64,000 bases of DNA from Streptomyces sp. NBC_00663 (GTDB lineage: Bacteria; Actinomycetota; Actinomycetes; Streptomycetales; Streptomycetaceae): assembly GCF_036226885.1 (NCBI RefSeq), contig NZ_CP109027.1, forward strand, positions 2,108,001-2,172,000, in the 5' to 3' direction. This document shows positions 16,822 to 25,416 of this stretch, in pieces. The notes under the pieces were generated by a model. It ran no database searches, was not told the DNA's origin, and worked only from the letters and a program-made list of their open reading frames with translations. Made by a program: the position numbers and the translations under genes. The first letter of the stretch is position 1. Every line of letters starts with the position of its first letter.

Positions 16822-17287
16822 CCGGGGCCGGTCACCTTCACCTGACCGGGCCGCCCGGTCGGTCGGCCTCACACGACCGCACGCACCGCCATCAACAGCC
16901 CGCTCGCCCAGTCCAGCCGCACGGTACGGAACTCCTCGCGTGCCTCCAGATCGGCCAACAGCCGTACGACGGAGGCCGCGTGACCCTCGGGCCAGCCGGG
17001 CTGCGGGTCGAGGTCGTCGATCAGATAGGTGCCGCCGGGGGCGACGGGTCACCTTCACCCGACCGCGGCCGATCACCTTCACCTGACCGGGCCGCCCGGT
17101 CGGTCGGCCTCACACGACCGCACGCACCGCCATCAACAGCCCGCTCGCCCAGTCCAGCCGCACGGTACGGAACTCCTCGCGTGCCTCCAGATCGGCCAAC
17201 AGCCGTACCACGGAGGCCGCGTGACCCTCGGGCCAGCCGGGCTGCGGGTCGAGGTCGTCGATCAGATAGGTGCCGCCGGGGGCGACG
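16806..17287. repeat. Tandem duplication of 241 bp (two copies) between convergent genes
   Basis: Bases 16806-17046 and 17047-17287 are the same 241-bp unit, with four differences by my reading. Each unit begins with two copies of a 24-bp element containing GGTCACCTTCACCTGACC (16806, 16830, 17047, 17071) and then carries the last 178 bp of the minus-strand O-methyltransferase gene. The right copy is part of the intact gene; the left copy is a headless 3' fragment. Confidence 0.95.
16869..17046 (-). pseudogene. Duplicated 3' fragment of the O-methyltransferase gene
   Basis: This piece reproduces the final 59 or so codons of the methyltransferase, including the terminal LLMAVRAVV and TGA, but has no N-terminal half or start. 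It arose from the 241-bp tandem duplication. Only one substitution relative to the intact copy is visible here (GTACGAC versus GTACCAC), so the event is recent or the region is gene-converted. Confidence 0.85.
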
Positions 17288-17691
17288 AGTTCCAGAGCCC
17301 GGTCCAGGTGGGTGAACTTGCCCGGCCAGGTGTCCGCGAAGACGAGGTCGAAGGGCGCGCCGTCGTAGCCCTCCAGCCATGTCCCGCCGTCGCCGCCGAC
17401 GAAGGTGACACGCGGATCGTCCCCCAACTCGGCCTGGGCGACGGCCTGGTACCCGGCGTCGAGTTCGACGCTGACCAGCCGGGCGTCCGGGTCCATCCCG
17501 CTCAGCAGCCAGGCGGTGCCCTCCCCCACCCCGGTGCCGAGTTCGAGGATGCGGCCACCGGGGCGGCTCGCCGCGAGCACGGCGAGGAGGCTTCCCGTGC
17601 GCTCCTCGCAGGACATGGTGAAGCCCGCGTCACGGGCGCGGGCGCGGAGGGCGGCCAGGGCGGCGGGCAGGTGGCGGGGAGTGTCGTCCAT
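17110..17691 (-). CDS. Class I SAM-dependent O-methyltransferase
   Basis: 193 aa from ATG 17691 (MDDTPRHLPAALAALR). The 28 extra residues of the longer open frame lack coding bias. Motif I is ILELGTGVGEGTAWLLSG, followed by LVSVELDAGY (acidic SAM ribose ligand) and FDLVFADTWPGKF. This order fits the catechol/caffeoyl-CoA O-methyltransferase-like family, although it is slightly short. The substrate is unknown. Its 3' end has been copied to 16869-17046. Confidence 0.85.
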   Translation of the reverse strand: MDDTPRHLPAALAALRARARDAGFTMSCEERTGSLLAVLAASRPGGRILELGTGVGEGTAWLLSGMDPDARLVSVELDAGYQAVAQAELGDDPRVTFVGGDGGTWLEGYDGAPFDLVFADTWPGKFTHLDRALELVAPGGTYLIDDLDPQPGWPEGHAASVVRLLADLEAREEFRTVRLDWASGLLMAVRAVV

Positions 17692-17803
17692 CGGCCCATG
17701 ATGGGAGGGGTACGGGGGCGCGGGCAACGAAGATTTGCGGCTCCCCCGAGCGGTGTCCGATTCCTTCAAGACCACGGGCGCAGGACCTGCCTACGGTGGC
17801 CGC

Positions 17804-18208
17804 ATGACTCCACGATTCGACGCCATCGGCCTCGTAGTCTCCGACATGGCCGCCTCGGTCGCCTTCTACCGCAGGCTCGGTCTCACCTTCCCCGAGAACG
17901 CGGCGGACGAGCCGCATGTAGAGGCCCAACTCCCGGGCGGTCTGCGCCTGTTGCTGGACACCGAGGCGACCGTCCGCTCCTTCCACGCGGACTGGCGGCC
18001 ACCGACCGGGGGCGGCAGCCGCACCGGCCTCGCCCTGCGCTGCGACAGCCCCGCCGAGGTGGACACGGTGTACGCGGAGATGGTCGACGCCGGTCACCAT
18101 GGCGAGCTCAAGCCCTGGGACGCCTTCTGGGGCCAGCGGTACGCGACCCTGCACGACCCGGACGGCAACGGCGTCGACCTGTTCGCCCCGCTACCGACGG
18201 CCCAGTAG
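17804..18208 (+). CDS. VOC family protein (glyoxalase/bleomycin-resistance fold)
   Basis: 134 aa from ATG 17804 ([27 protein letters not shown]). This is a single VOC domain with the usual final strand [13 protein letters not shown]. Such proteins bind metals or small toxic ligands; function here is open. Its last 18 bases overlap the end of the convergent AraC-type gene. Confidence 0.88.
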   Translation: MTPRFDAIGLVVSDMAASVAFYRRLGLTFPENAADEPHVEAQLPGGLRLLLDTEATVRSFHADWRPPTGGGSRTGLALRCDSPAEVDTVYAEMVDAGHHGELKPWDAFWGQRYATLHDPDGNGVDLFAPLPTAQ

Positions 18209-18898
18209 CTCACCGAGCGGCAGCCCCGCCAACTCCCTTACGTCCCGGGCGAGATGGGCCTGATCGGCGTACCCGGCACAGGCCGCCGTCTCTGCGTACG
18301 GCATCCCGCGCCGAGCGAGCCGCAGCGCCCGCTGGAGCCGCAGCACCCGGCCCAGCGTCTTGGGCCCGTACCCGAACGCACCGAGGCACCGCCGGTGCAG
18401 TTGGCGGGCGCCGAGCTCCAGCCGGTCGGCGGTGGCGGCGACGGTGCGCCCCGCGTCGAGGGCGTCCACGACCTCCCCGAGCAAGGGATCGGGGGCGCCG
18501 GCATCGGCCGCGAGACCGAGCGCCACCTCTTCGAGCCCGCGCGCAGGATCGGCGGCGGCGTTCACGCGTGCGGTGAGCCGGCGGACCCGGCCGGCGGACC
18601 AGAGATCGGCAAGTTCGACCCGCCGGTCAAGCACTTCGCGGGCGGGGACCCCGAGGAACGTGGGCGCGGTGCCGGGAAAGAACCGAATACCGGCCCAACC
18701 ACTCCGCTCACCCCCGGTGACGAACGCGCGCGTATCGGGCCCGGCAACAAGCAACCGCCCGTCGTGCCAGAGCAGATCCATGCACCCGTCGGGAAGGACA
18801 CGGCCGGGCTGGAACAGGGGCGGGGTGCTGGTCCACACAACGGACCCGGGAAGCCGCCCAGCTCTCTCCGCGTACATACGAACAAGGCTACGGGTCAC
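18191..18898 (-). CDS. AraC-family regulator with DUF6597-like N-terminal domain
   Basis: 235 aa from ATG 18898; an in-frame ATG at 18877 ([12 protein letters not shown]) is a possible shorter start. The N-terminal part ([24 protein letters not shown]) is the DUF6597 sensor domain. The C-terminal part carries the AraC double helix-turn-helix ([35 protein letters not shown] and [22 protein letters not shown]). It lies beside, and slightly overlaps, a VOC gene, a pairing often seen in Streptomyces, and may control it. Confidence 0.85.
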   Translation of the reverse strand: MTRSLVRMYAERAGRLPGSVVWTSTPPLFQPGRVLPDGCMDLLWHDGRLLVAGPDTRAFVTGGERSGWAGIRFFPGTAPTFLGVPAREVLDRRVELADLWSAGRVRRLTARVNAAADPARGLEEVALGLAADAGAPDPLLGEVVDALDAGRTVAATADRLELGARQLHRRCLGAFGYGPKTLGRVLRLQRALRLARRGMPYAETAACAGYADQAHLARDVRELAGLPLGELLGRR

Positions 18899-18901
18899 CC
18901 C

Positions 18902-19981
18902 CTAGGGGCGCGGGGCTGTGTCGATCCGCGGCTCCGCCGCGTGGGCGCGACCAGCCCCCACACACCCGCACCCGCACCCGCACCCGCACCCGCACCCGCC
19001 AGCGACCCCTACACCCCCCCTCCCCCGATGCTCCTGAGGACTCACCCCGTACACCCTCTTGAACGCACTCGACAGGGCGAACGCACTCCCGTACCCCACC
19101 TCCCGGGCGATCGCCTCCAACGTCGCGTCCCCCTCCCGCAGCCGGTCCGCCGCGAGCGCCAGCCGCCACCCCGTCAGATATGTCATCGGCGGCTCCCCCA
19201 CCAGCTCGGTGAACCGTCGCCCCAGCGCCGCCCGGGAAACCCCCGCCTTCGCCGCGAGCGACGCCACCGTCCACGGATGTGCGGGATCGTCCTGGACGAG
19301 CCGCAGCACCCGGCCCACCACCGGGTCGGCGAGCGCCCGGTACCAGCCGGGTGCCTCCCCCTCGGGGCGGGCGAACCAGGCGCGCAGGGCGGCGATGACG
19401 AGCAGGTCGAGGAGGCGGTCGAGGACCACTTCCTGTCCGGGTTCGTCGCGGACGATCTCCTCCATGAGGAGCGGCGTGAGCGGGCAGTCCCACACCTCGG
19501 GGGTGAGCGTCAGCAGTGGCGGCAGCGCGTCCAGCAGGCGCCCGCTGACCTCGCCCTGCCACAGATATGTGCCGATCAGCATCACGGCCGACCCGTCGAC
19601 CCGGTCGCCCCACGTCCGTACGCCGAGGTCCATGACGCCGTTGAGGGAGCGCCCGTCGGGGTAGCGGCACTCCCCGCCCGGCAGTATCAGTGCCTGCGGC
19701 TCGGTGCCAGGGTCGTCGGCGCAGGTGTAGGGGTCGGGGCCGCGGGCGATGGCGAGGTCGCCGGCGCGCAGTCGTACGCTCCCCCAGCCTTCGGCCGGGA
19801 CTCCCATCTCGCTTCGCTCGCCCGCGTCCGGCATGATCCATGCCTCGCCGCGGACCATGAGCATGACGGTGAGCGGGGCGCGGTCCTCGACGCGCACGCT
19901 CCAGGGCGGATCGAAGCACGCCCGGATCATGAAGGCGCCCCGCGCGCGGGGCCCTTCGAGAAGGCCTGCGAGAGCGTCCAT
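18902..19981 (-). CDS. AraC-family regulator with cupin-like domain; C-terminus altered by repeats
   Basis: 359 aa from ATG 19981 (MDALAGLLEGPRARGAFMIRACF); the longer frame to 20488 has no support. Residues 1-180 form an AraC cupin_6-type ligand domain, and residues about 215-320 hold the two helix-turn-helices (VASLAAKAGVSRAALGRRF, IAREVGYGSAFALSSAFKRV). The normal end would be near GVSPQEHRGRGG. Beyond it, six GGGTGC hexamers encode a Gly-Cys run and a dispersed intergenic repeat supplies the last residues and the stop. It is divergent from the NmrA-like gene by 81 bp and probably regulates it, the standard arrangement for this pair. Confidence 0.85.
   Translation of the reverse strand: MDALAGLLEGPRARGAFMIRACFDPPWSVRVEDRAPLTVMLMVRGEAWIMPDAGERSEMGVPAEGWGSVRLRAGDLAIARGPDPYTCADDPGTEPQALILPGGECRYPDGRSLNGVMDLGVRTWGDRVDGSAVMLIGTYLWQGEVSGRLLDALPPLLTLTPEVWDCPLTPLLMEEIVRDEPGQEVVLDRLLDLLVIAALRAWFARPEGEAPGWYRALADPVVGRVLRLVQDDPAHPWTVASLAAKAGVSRAALGRRFTELVGEPPMTYLTGWRLALAADRLREGDATLEAIAREVGYGSAFALSSAFKRVYGVSPQEHRGRGGVGVAGGCGCGCGCGCGCVGAGRAHAAEPRIDTAPRP
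18905..18960. repeat. Dispersed Streptomyces intergenic repeat, copy 1
   Basis: GGGCGCGGGGCTGTGTCG followed by CGGCTCCGCCGCGTGGGCGCGACCAGCCCCCAC. Related copies, in shorter form GGGCGCGGGGAACTGCGCGACC, occur at 25383-25416 and inverted at 38697-38730. This copy has been read into the C-terminus of the AraC gene. Confidence 0.7.
18963..18998. repeat. Hexanucleotide microsatellite (CACCCG)6
   Basis: Six perfect tandem copies of CACCCG. On the coding minus strand they give alternating Gly and Cys codons within the AraC gene. Unit number could vary by slippage without changing frame, because the unit is 6 bp. Confidence 0.95.
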
Positions 19982-20062
19982 GGCGTCAGCGTAGACGCCC
20001 GCGCATGGGAATGAGCCGTTCAGCGATGGGGTCTTGGGGTGCGTGGGCGTTGACTCGGGGGC

Positions 20063-20890
20063 ATGACGGAGAACACGCAGCGGAACATGACGGTGGTGGT
20101 GACCGGCGCCTCGGGTCGTACGGGCAGCCGGGTGGCGGAGTCGGTGCGGGCGGCCGGGTTCGAGGTGCGGGCCGCGTCCCGGGCGCGGGGCTTCGACTGG
20201 GAGGACCCGACGACCTGGGCGGAAACCCTGCGGGACGCGGACGCCGCGTACCTCGTGTACCCCTCCGACGTGGGCGCCCCGGCGGCGACCGAGGGGGTGG
20301 GGGCGCTCGCCCGGGAGGCCGTGGGGCTCGGGGTGCGGCGGCTGGTGCTGCTGTCCGCGCGGGGTGAGGAGCAGGCGCGGGCGACCGAGGAGGCGCTCAA
20401 GACGTCGGGGGCGGACTGGACCCTCGTACAGGCGTCGTGGTTCTCGCAGAACTTCAGCGAGGGTCCGCTGGTGGAGGAGGTGCGGCACGGCGGGCTGACG
20501 TTCCCGGCGGGTGAGGTGCGGGAGCCGTTCATCGATGTGCGGGACATCGCGGACGTGGTGGCGGCGGTGCTGTCGTCCGGGGAGCGGTACACGGGGCGGA
20601 CCGTGGAGGTGACCGGGCCGCGGTTGCTGTCGTTCCGGGAGGCGGTCGGGGAGATCTCCGAGGCGACCGGGAAGAAGCTGACGTACACGCCGGTTCCCCC
20701 GCGCGCCTACGGGGAGGCGCTCACCAGGTTCGGGGTGCCCGCGGAGGAGGCGGAGTTCCTGGTGGAGGTGTTCGAGGGGCTGCTCGACGGGCGGAACGCG
20801 CGGGTGACGGACGGCGTACGTCAGGTGCTGGGACGGGAGCCCCGGGACTTCGCGGAGTTCGTCCGCGAGTCCACGGCGGCCTGGACGTAG
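20063..20890 (+). CDS. NmrA/NAD(P)-binding family protein (SDR-type epimerase or quinone-reductase-like)
   Basis: 275 aa. The N-terminal nucleotide motif is VVVTGASGRTGSRVAESV (GxxGxxG). Later segments GVRRLVLLSARG, WTLVQASWFSQNF and REPFIDVRDIADVV are typical of NmrA-like atypical short-chain dehydrogenases (PF05368/PF13460). These bind NAD(P) and act as reductases or redox sensors. It is divergent from the AraC regulator at 19981. The substrate is unknown. Confidence 0.85.
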   Translation: MTENTQRNMTVVVTGASGRTGSRVAESVRAAGFEVRAASRARGFDWEDPTTWAETLRDADAAYLVYPSDVGAPAATEGVGALAREAVGLGVRRLVLLSARGEEQARATEEALKTSGADWTLVQASWFSQNFSEGPLVEEVRHGGLTFPAGEVREPFIDVRDIADVVAAVLSSGERYTGRTVEVTGPRLLSFREAVGEISEATGKKLTYTPVPPRAYGEALTRFGVPAEEAEFLVEVFEGLLDGRNARVTDGVRQVLGREPRDFAEFVRESTAAWT

Positions 20891-20893
20891 CGG

Positions 20894-22054
20894 CTAGGAG
20901 CCGTCGTTCGACTTGTGCGGGGGATGCGGGCTCTTCACATGGGTGCGCAGTCTCGACGTCACGTCCTCCGGCGGGAGGAAGCGCGACCAGCGCTCCGGGA
21001 ACTCGGACGGCATGTCCGGGTCGTCCGGGTCGTCGGGGTCGTCGGGGGCGATCTCCCGGTGGGCGGCGGCGCGGGCGACGTACTCGGCGACCTGCGCCTC
21101 CCGGATCCGCTCGTTCGCGGCGCGGGCCGCGGCCGTGGCGGCGGCCGGCCAGACGCGGTCGATGGCGGCGTTGACGGCGGCGCCGACGAGGACGGCGAAG
21201 GCGGAGACGCCGATCCAGAGCATGACCGCGACGGCGGCGGCGAGCGAGCCGTAGATCGAGGCGCCCTCGATGGTGTTGGTGAGGTAGATGCGCAGCAGGA
21301 AGCTGCCCAGCACCCACATGGCGAGGGCGACGAGGGAGCCGGGGACGTCCTCGATCCAGGGGGACCGGACGGGGACCGAGACGTGGTAGAGCGTGGTCAG
21401 GAAGGCGATGGACAGCACGATCACCACGGGCCAGTACAGGACCTGGACGACCGTCTCCGACCACGGCACGATCCGGACGACGGCGTCGGGGCCCGCGACC
21501 ATCAGGGGCAGTGCGATCGAGCCGATGACCAGGGCGGCGAGGAAGAGCAGGAACGCCACCACGCGGGTCTTGACGATGCCGCGGACGCCGTCGAGGCCGT
21601 ACATGACGGTGATGGTGTCGATGAAGACGTTCACCGCGCGGGAGCCGGACCACAGGGCGAAGAGGAAGCCTATGGAGATGACGTCGGGGCGGCCGCCCTT
21701 CATGACGTCGTCGAGGATCGGCTGGGCGATCTGCCGGACGCCCTTGTCGGACAGGATGGTGCGGGAGGCCTCCAGGAGGTTGGCCTCCAGGCTGCTGATG
21801 GAGTCGGTGCCGGTCCAGTCGTCGACGTAGCCGAGCAGGCCGATCATGCTGAGCAGCAGCGGCGGCACGGACAGGAGGGTGAAGAAGGCGGCCTCGGCGG
21901 CGAGGCCGAGGATGCGGTACTCCATGCAGGAATTGACGGTGTCCTTGAGCAGCAGCCAGGCGGTCCTGCGCTTGGAGACGTTCCGGTAGAGGGCACGCGC
22001 CCGGTGGAGACGGCCGGAGGGGGGCCGCTGGGGGGATTCACTTGCTGGCTGCAC
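20894..22054 (-). CDS. YihY/virulence-factor BrkB family membrane protein
   Basis: 386 aa from GTG 22054. A cytoplasmic, Arg-rich N-terminus is followed by six hydrophobic segments, with family motifs AAEAAFFTLLSVPPLLLSMIG near residue 55 and YGSLAAAVAVMLWI near 265. The C-terminal 90 residues are charged (EIAPDDPDDPDDPDMP, an acidic repeat) and cytoplasmic. Members are integral inner-membrane proteins once annotated as RNase BN; true function is unknown. It converges on the NmrA-like gene with only 3 bp between stops. Confidence 0.9.
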   Translation of the reverse strand: MQPASESPQRPPSGRLHRARALYRNVSKRRTAWLLLKDTVNSCMEYRILGLAAEAAFFTLLSVPPLLLSMIGLLGYVDDWTGTDSISSLEANLLEASRTILSDKGVRQIAQPILDDVMKGGRPDVISIGFLFALWSGSRAVNVFIDTITVMYGLDGVRGIVKTRVVAFLLFLAALVIGSIALPLMVAGPDAVVRIVPWSETVVQVLYWPVVIVLSIAFLTTLYHVSVPVRSPWIEDVPGSLVALAMWVLGSFLLRIYLTNTIEGASIYGSLAAAVAVMLWIGVSAFAVLVGAAVNAAIDRVWPAAATAAARAANERIREAQVAEYVARAAAHREIAPDDPDDPDDPDMPSEFPERWSRFLPPEDVTSRLRTHVKSPHPPHKSNDGS

Positions 22055-22324
22055 GACCTAAAGGTATCCGCCGTACGAGGCGGCACTCATCCCCCACGGG
22101 GCCGCGCCCGGGACGATTCGGGCCATTTTGCTGTCATGTCCGCGATGGCCGATTGATTCGGTCACACATGTGAACAGCCTGTTCGGGAATTCGGCGGCGC
22201 CCGGAAATCGCCAATGCCCGAAATTGCCTTGAATGAGTCATGAATCCCCGGAATCGTTCGGGATCGCATACGTTGCCTGGGCCAGCCTCCCCCCCCTGCC
22301 CACCCGAAGTGGAGAGGTGAGGCC

Positions 22325-23635
22325 ATGAGCACGATCCCCAGCGGGACCCGCGACCCCGGGCCCGGCACCGCGGAGTACGAGGTGCCGGCCGCCCCGGTCC
22401 GGCACAGCCGGCGGTCCGAGGCCCAACTCCGACACCGGCCGGCCGAGTTGGCGGGCCCGTACCGGGAGCTGCCCGACCGGCGGGTGCACGAGCTGTTCGA
22501 GGAGCGGGCGGCCCGGCACCCGGATGCCGTGGCCGTGGTCTCGGCGGACGGGCAGCGGACGTACGGCGAGATCAACTCCCGGGCCAACCGCATCGGGCGG
22601 GCGCTGCTGGCCCACGGGCTGCGGCCCGAGGGGGTGGTCGCCGTGCTCCTGGATCGGAACCTCGACTGGCCGGCCGCTGTCCTCGGCATCCTCAAGGCGG
22701 GCGGGGCGTGTCTGCCGATCGGGCCGCATCTTCCGGTGGGGCAGGTGCGGATGATGCTCAACCGCGCGGACTACAGCCTCCTCCTCGGCCCGGACTCCGT
22801 GGCCGCCGCCTACGCCGAGGACCACGCGGACACCGACCTGGGCGTCCCGGTGGCCGCCGGCCGGCCGGCCGCCCTTCACTTCACGTCCGGCTCCAGCGGC
22901 GAGTCCAAGGGCACGGTGGGTGAGCACGCCGGCTTCGCCAACCACGTCCTCGCCAAGGTCGACGACCTGGGCCTCGGCGCCGCCGACGTGGTCGCGCAGA
23001 CCGCGCCCCCGTGCCGCGCCGGCTCCCTCTGGCAGCTGATGTCCCCCCTCCTGGCGGGTGGACAGACGCTGCTGGTCGGACCGGAGACGGTCCGGGACGT
23101 GCCGCGGTTCGTGGACACGATCGAGCACGGGCGGGTCTCCGTGATGCAGGTGAGTCCGTCGTATCTGGAGTCGATGCTCACCGAGTTGGCGCGGCGCCCC
23201 CGTGAACTCCCGCACCTGCGCCGGGTGATGGTGAGCGGCGAGCCCCTGCGGACGGACCTGGTACGGCGCTGGTTCGCGGCCCTGCCGTCCGTCCCGTTGG
23301 TCAACTCCTTCGGCCTGCCGGAGACTTCGGGCGACACCCATCACGAGATCCTGTACGACGTACCGGCCGGCCACTGGGTACCGCTCGGGCGGCCGATCGC
23401 CAACGTACGGGTGTACGTCGTCGACGAGCGGCTGGCGCCCGTGCCGCTCGGCGCTCCGGGCGAGCTCGTGTTCTCGGGCGTCTGTGTGGGCCGCGGCTAT
23501 GTCAACGACCCCGAGCGGACGCGAGCGGCGTTCACCGAGGACCCGTACCGGCCGGGCGAGCGGCTGTACCGCGGCGGCGACCGGGGACGCCGGCTGCCCG
23601 ACGGGAAGCTGGAACTCCTCGGGACTGCGCGATGA
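22325..23635 (+). CDS. Stand-alone adenylation-domain (AMP-binding) protein, C-terminally truncated
   Basis: 436 aa. It contains the NRPS-type adenylation core: A3-like LHFTSGSSGESKG (184-196), an A5-like NSFGLPETSGD (canonical N-x-Y-GPTE) and an A7-like LYRGGDRGRRLPDGKLELLG. It ends right inside motif A8 (LLGTAR), so the whole mobile C-terminal subdomain with the catalytic A10 lysine is absent. It would activate an amino or aryl acid with ATP if complete; without A10 the half-reaction should be poor. No carrier or condensation domain is encoded nearby. GGAGAGGTGAGG precedes the ATG. A frameshift or deletion just before 23635 is likely. Confidence 0.78.
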   Translation: MSTIPSGTRDPGPGTAEYEVPAAPVRHSRRSEAQLRHRPAELAGPYRELPDRRVHELFEERAARHPDAVAVVSADGQRTYGEINSRANRIGRALLAHGLRPEGVVAVLLDRNLDWPAAVLGILKAGGACLPIGPHLPVGQVRMMLNRADYSLLLGPDSVAAAYAEDHADTDLGVPVAAGRPAALHFTSGSSGESKGTVGEHAGFANHVLAKVDDLGLGAADVVAQTAPPCRAGSLWQLMSPLLAGGQTLLVGPETVRDVPRFVDTIEHGRVSVMQVSPSYLESMLTELARRPRELPHLRRVMVSGEPLRTDLVRRWFAALPSVPLVNSFGLPETSGDTHHEILYDVPAGHWVPLGRPIANVRVYVVDERLAPVPLGAPGELVFSGVCVGRGYVNDPERTRAAFTEDPYRPGERLYRGGDRGRRLPDGKLELLGTAR

Positions 23636-23729
23636 CCCGGCCGCCCGGGGTCCCGGCCGGCCGCACGGCCTGGGAGGAACCGCCCTGACACCGCTCTCCA
23701 CGCGCCCGGGGCTGTATTAAGTTCGCACC

Positions 23730-25364
23730 ATGGCAGGCAGCACGCACAAGGTGACCAACCAGCCCCCGCCCTTGACCGGCCACGACGTCTTCACCACGGA
23801 CAGAGCCCTGGTCGCGGCCGTGGAACGGCATGTGACACCGGAGTGCCGCGACGAGGTCGTGGACGAACTCGCGGCCCTCGGGCGCACCTCCGGCTCCGCC
23901 CAGGTCCAGGAATGGGGCGTGCAGGCGAACGAGAACCCGCCCCGTCTCAGGACCCACGACCGCTACGGCCACCGCGCCGACGAGGTCGACTTCCACCCCG
24001 CCTGGCACCGCCTCCTCGGCAAGGGCGTCTCCGCCGGCCTCACCGCCGCCTGGAACCGCCCGGCCGGCCATGTGCGCCGCGCGGCCGCGTTCCTGGTGTG
24101 GACGCAGGTCGACGCAGGCAACCTCTGCCCGCTGTCGATGACGCACGCGGCCGTACCCGCCCTCCGCACGGAGCCCGCATTGGCGCAGGAGTGGGAACCC
24201 CGGCTCACGTCGATGATCTACGACCGTGAACCGCGCCCCGCGCACCGGAAGGCCGGCGCCCTGTTCGGGATGGCCATGACGGAGAAGCAGGGCGGCAGCG
24301 ACGTACGGGCGAACACGACGTCCGCGACGCCGCTCGCGGACGAGGGAGCGTACGCGCTGACCGGGCACAAGTGGTTCTGCTCGGCGCCCATGTCCGACGG
24401 CTTCCTGGTCCTGGCCCAGGCCCCGGAGGGCCTCACGTGCTTCCTCCTCCCCCGCGTCCTGGAGGACGGCACCCGCAACACGTTCCGCATCCAGCGGCTC
24501 AAGGACAAGCTGGGCAACCGCTCCAACGCCTCGGCGGAGGTGGAGTTCGACGGGACGTGGGCACGCCGGGTCGGCGAGGAGGGGCGCGGGGTACGGACCA
24601 TCATCGAGATGGTCACGGCGACCCGGCTCGACTGTGTCCTCGGTTCGGCGGGCCTGATGCGGCAGGCGGTGGCCCAGGCGATCCACCACTGCACGCACCG
24701 GGAGGCGTTCGGCGGAAAGCTGGTCGACAAGCCACTGATGCGCGCTGTGCTGGCCGACCTCGCGGTGGAGTCGGAGGCGGCGACCACGCTCGCGCTCCGG
24801 CTGGCCGCCGCCTACGACGACGGTGGTGAACAGGAGCGGGCGTTCCTGCGGATCGCGGTCCCGGCCGCCAAGTACTGGGTGACGAAACGCTGCGCCCCGC
24901 TGGTCGTGGAGGCCGCCGAGTGCCTGGGCGGCAACGGCTACGTGGAGGACTCAGGCCTGCCCCGCCTGGTCCGCGAGTCCCCGCTGAACTCCATCTGGGA
25001 GGGCGCGGGCAACGTCCAGGCCCTGGACGTCCTGCGCGCCCTGCAACGCGAGCCGATGGCCTTCAACGCCTACCTCCAGGAGGTGGGCAAGGCCCGAGGT
25101 GCCGACCACCGCCTGGACGCGGCGATCAAGAACCTGCTGACGGACCTGGCGGACCTGGACGGCATCGAGGCGAGGGCGAGGCGCCTGACGGAGAGGCTGG
25201 CCCTGGTACTCCAGGGCTCCCTGTTGGTCCGTTTCGCACCACCGGAGGTGGCGGACGCGTTCTGCGCTTCCAGGCTGGGCCAGGACGCCGGCGCAACCTT
25301 CGGAACCTTGCCGTCGACACTGGACCTGACGTCAGTGGTGAACCGGGCCCGGCCTCTCAACTGA
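23730..25364 (+). CDS. AidB-like acyl-CoA dehydrogenase (DNA alkylation response type)
   Basis: 544 aa, matching the AidB family length. The N-terminal AidB segment (NQPPPLTGHDVFTTDRAL) is followed by the flavin-binding acyl-CoA dehydrogenase core with FGMAMTEKQGGSDVRANTT, the family-specific signature, then GHKWFCSAPMSDGFLV and the C-terminal helix bundle with ECLGGNGYVEDSGLPRLVRE and NSIWEGAGNVQALDVLR. AidB binds FAD and DNA and is induced by alkylating agents in Escherichia coli. Here it is a single gene with no visible ada or alkA neighbour. A role in branched-chain acyl-CoA metabolism remains possible. Confidence 0.9.
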   Translation: MAGSTHKVTNQPPPLTGHDVFTTDRALVAAVERHVTPECRDEVVDELAALGRTSGSAQVQEWGVQANENPPRLRTHDRYGHRADEVDFHPAWHRLLGKGVSAGLTAAWNRPAGHVRRAAAFLVWTQVDAGNLCPLSMTHAAVPALRTEPALAQEWEPRLTSMIYDREPRPAHRKAGALFGMAMTEKQGGSDVRANTTSATPLADEGAYALTGHKWFCSAPMSDGFLVLAQAPEGLTCFLLPRVLEDGTRNTFRIQRLKDKLGNRSNASAEVEFDGTWARRVGEEGRGVRTIIEMVTATRLDCVLGSAGLMRQAVAQAIHHCTHREAFGGKLVDKPLMRAVLADLAVESEAATTLALRLAAAYDDGGEQERAFLRIAVPAAKYWVTKRCAPLVVEAAECLGGNGYVEDSGLPRLVRESPLNSIWEGAGNVQALDVLRALQREPMAFNAYLQEVGKARGADHRLDAAIKNLLTDLADLDGIEARARRLTERLALVLQGSLLVRFAPPEVADAFCASRLGQDAGATFGTLPSTLDLTSVVNRARPLN

Positions 25365-25382
25365 CCCAGGGCCGACGTACCC

Positions 25383-25416
25383 GGGGGCGCGGGGAACTGC
25401 GCGACCGGCCACAACG
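25383..25416. repeat. Dispersed Streptomyces intergenic repeat, copy 2
   Basis: GGGGGCGCGGGGAACTGCGC followed by GACCGGCCACAACG, directly after the AidB-like gene. This is the common form of the family seen at 18905-18960 and inverted at 38697-38730. Confidence 0.7.

Noticed and set aside
15424..17082. 552-aa version of the ThuA-like protein
   Set aside because: The extra N-terminal part crosses the opposite VOC gene and the duplicated repeat; the ThuA fold starts cleanly at ATG 16071.
16806..17094. Short direct repeats considered as a CRISPR array
   Set aside because: There are only four 24-bp units in two adjacent pairs, with no spacers and no cas genes; they are explained by the tandem duplication.
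18254..20014. 586-aa open frame on the plus strand over two AraC genes
   Set aside because: The two minus-strand AraC proteins have full domains, while this frame is a Pro/Arg/Gly-rich mirror without homology.
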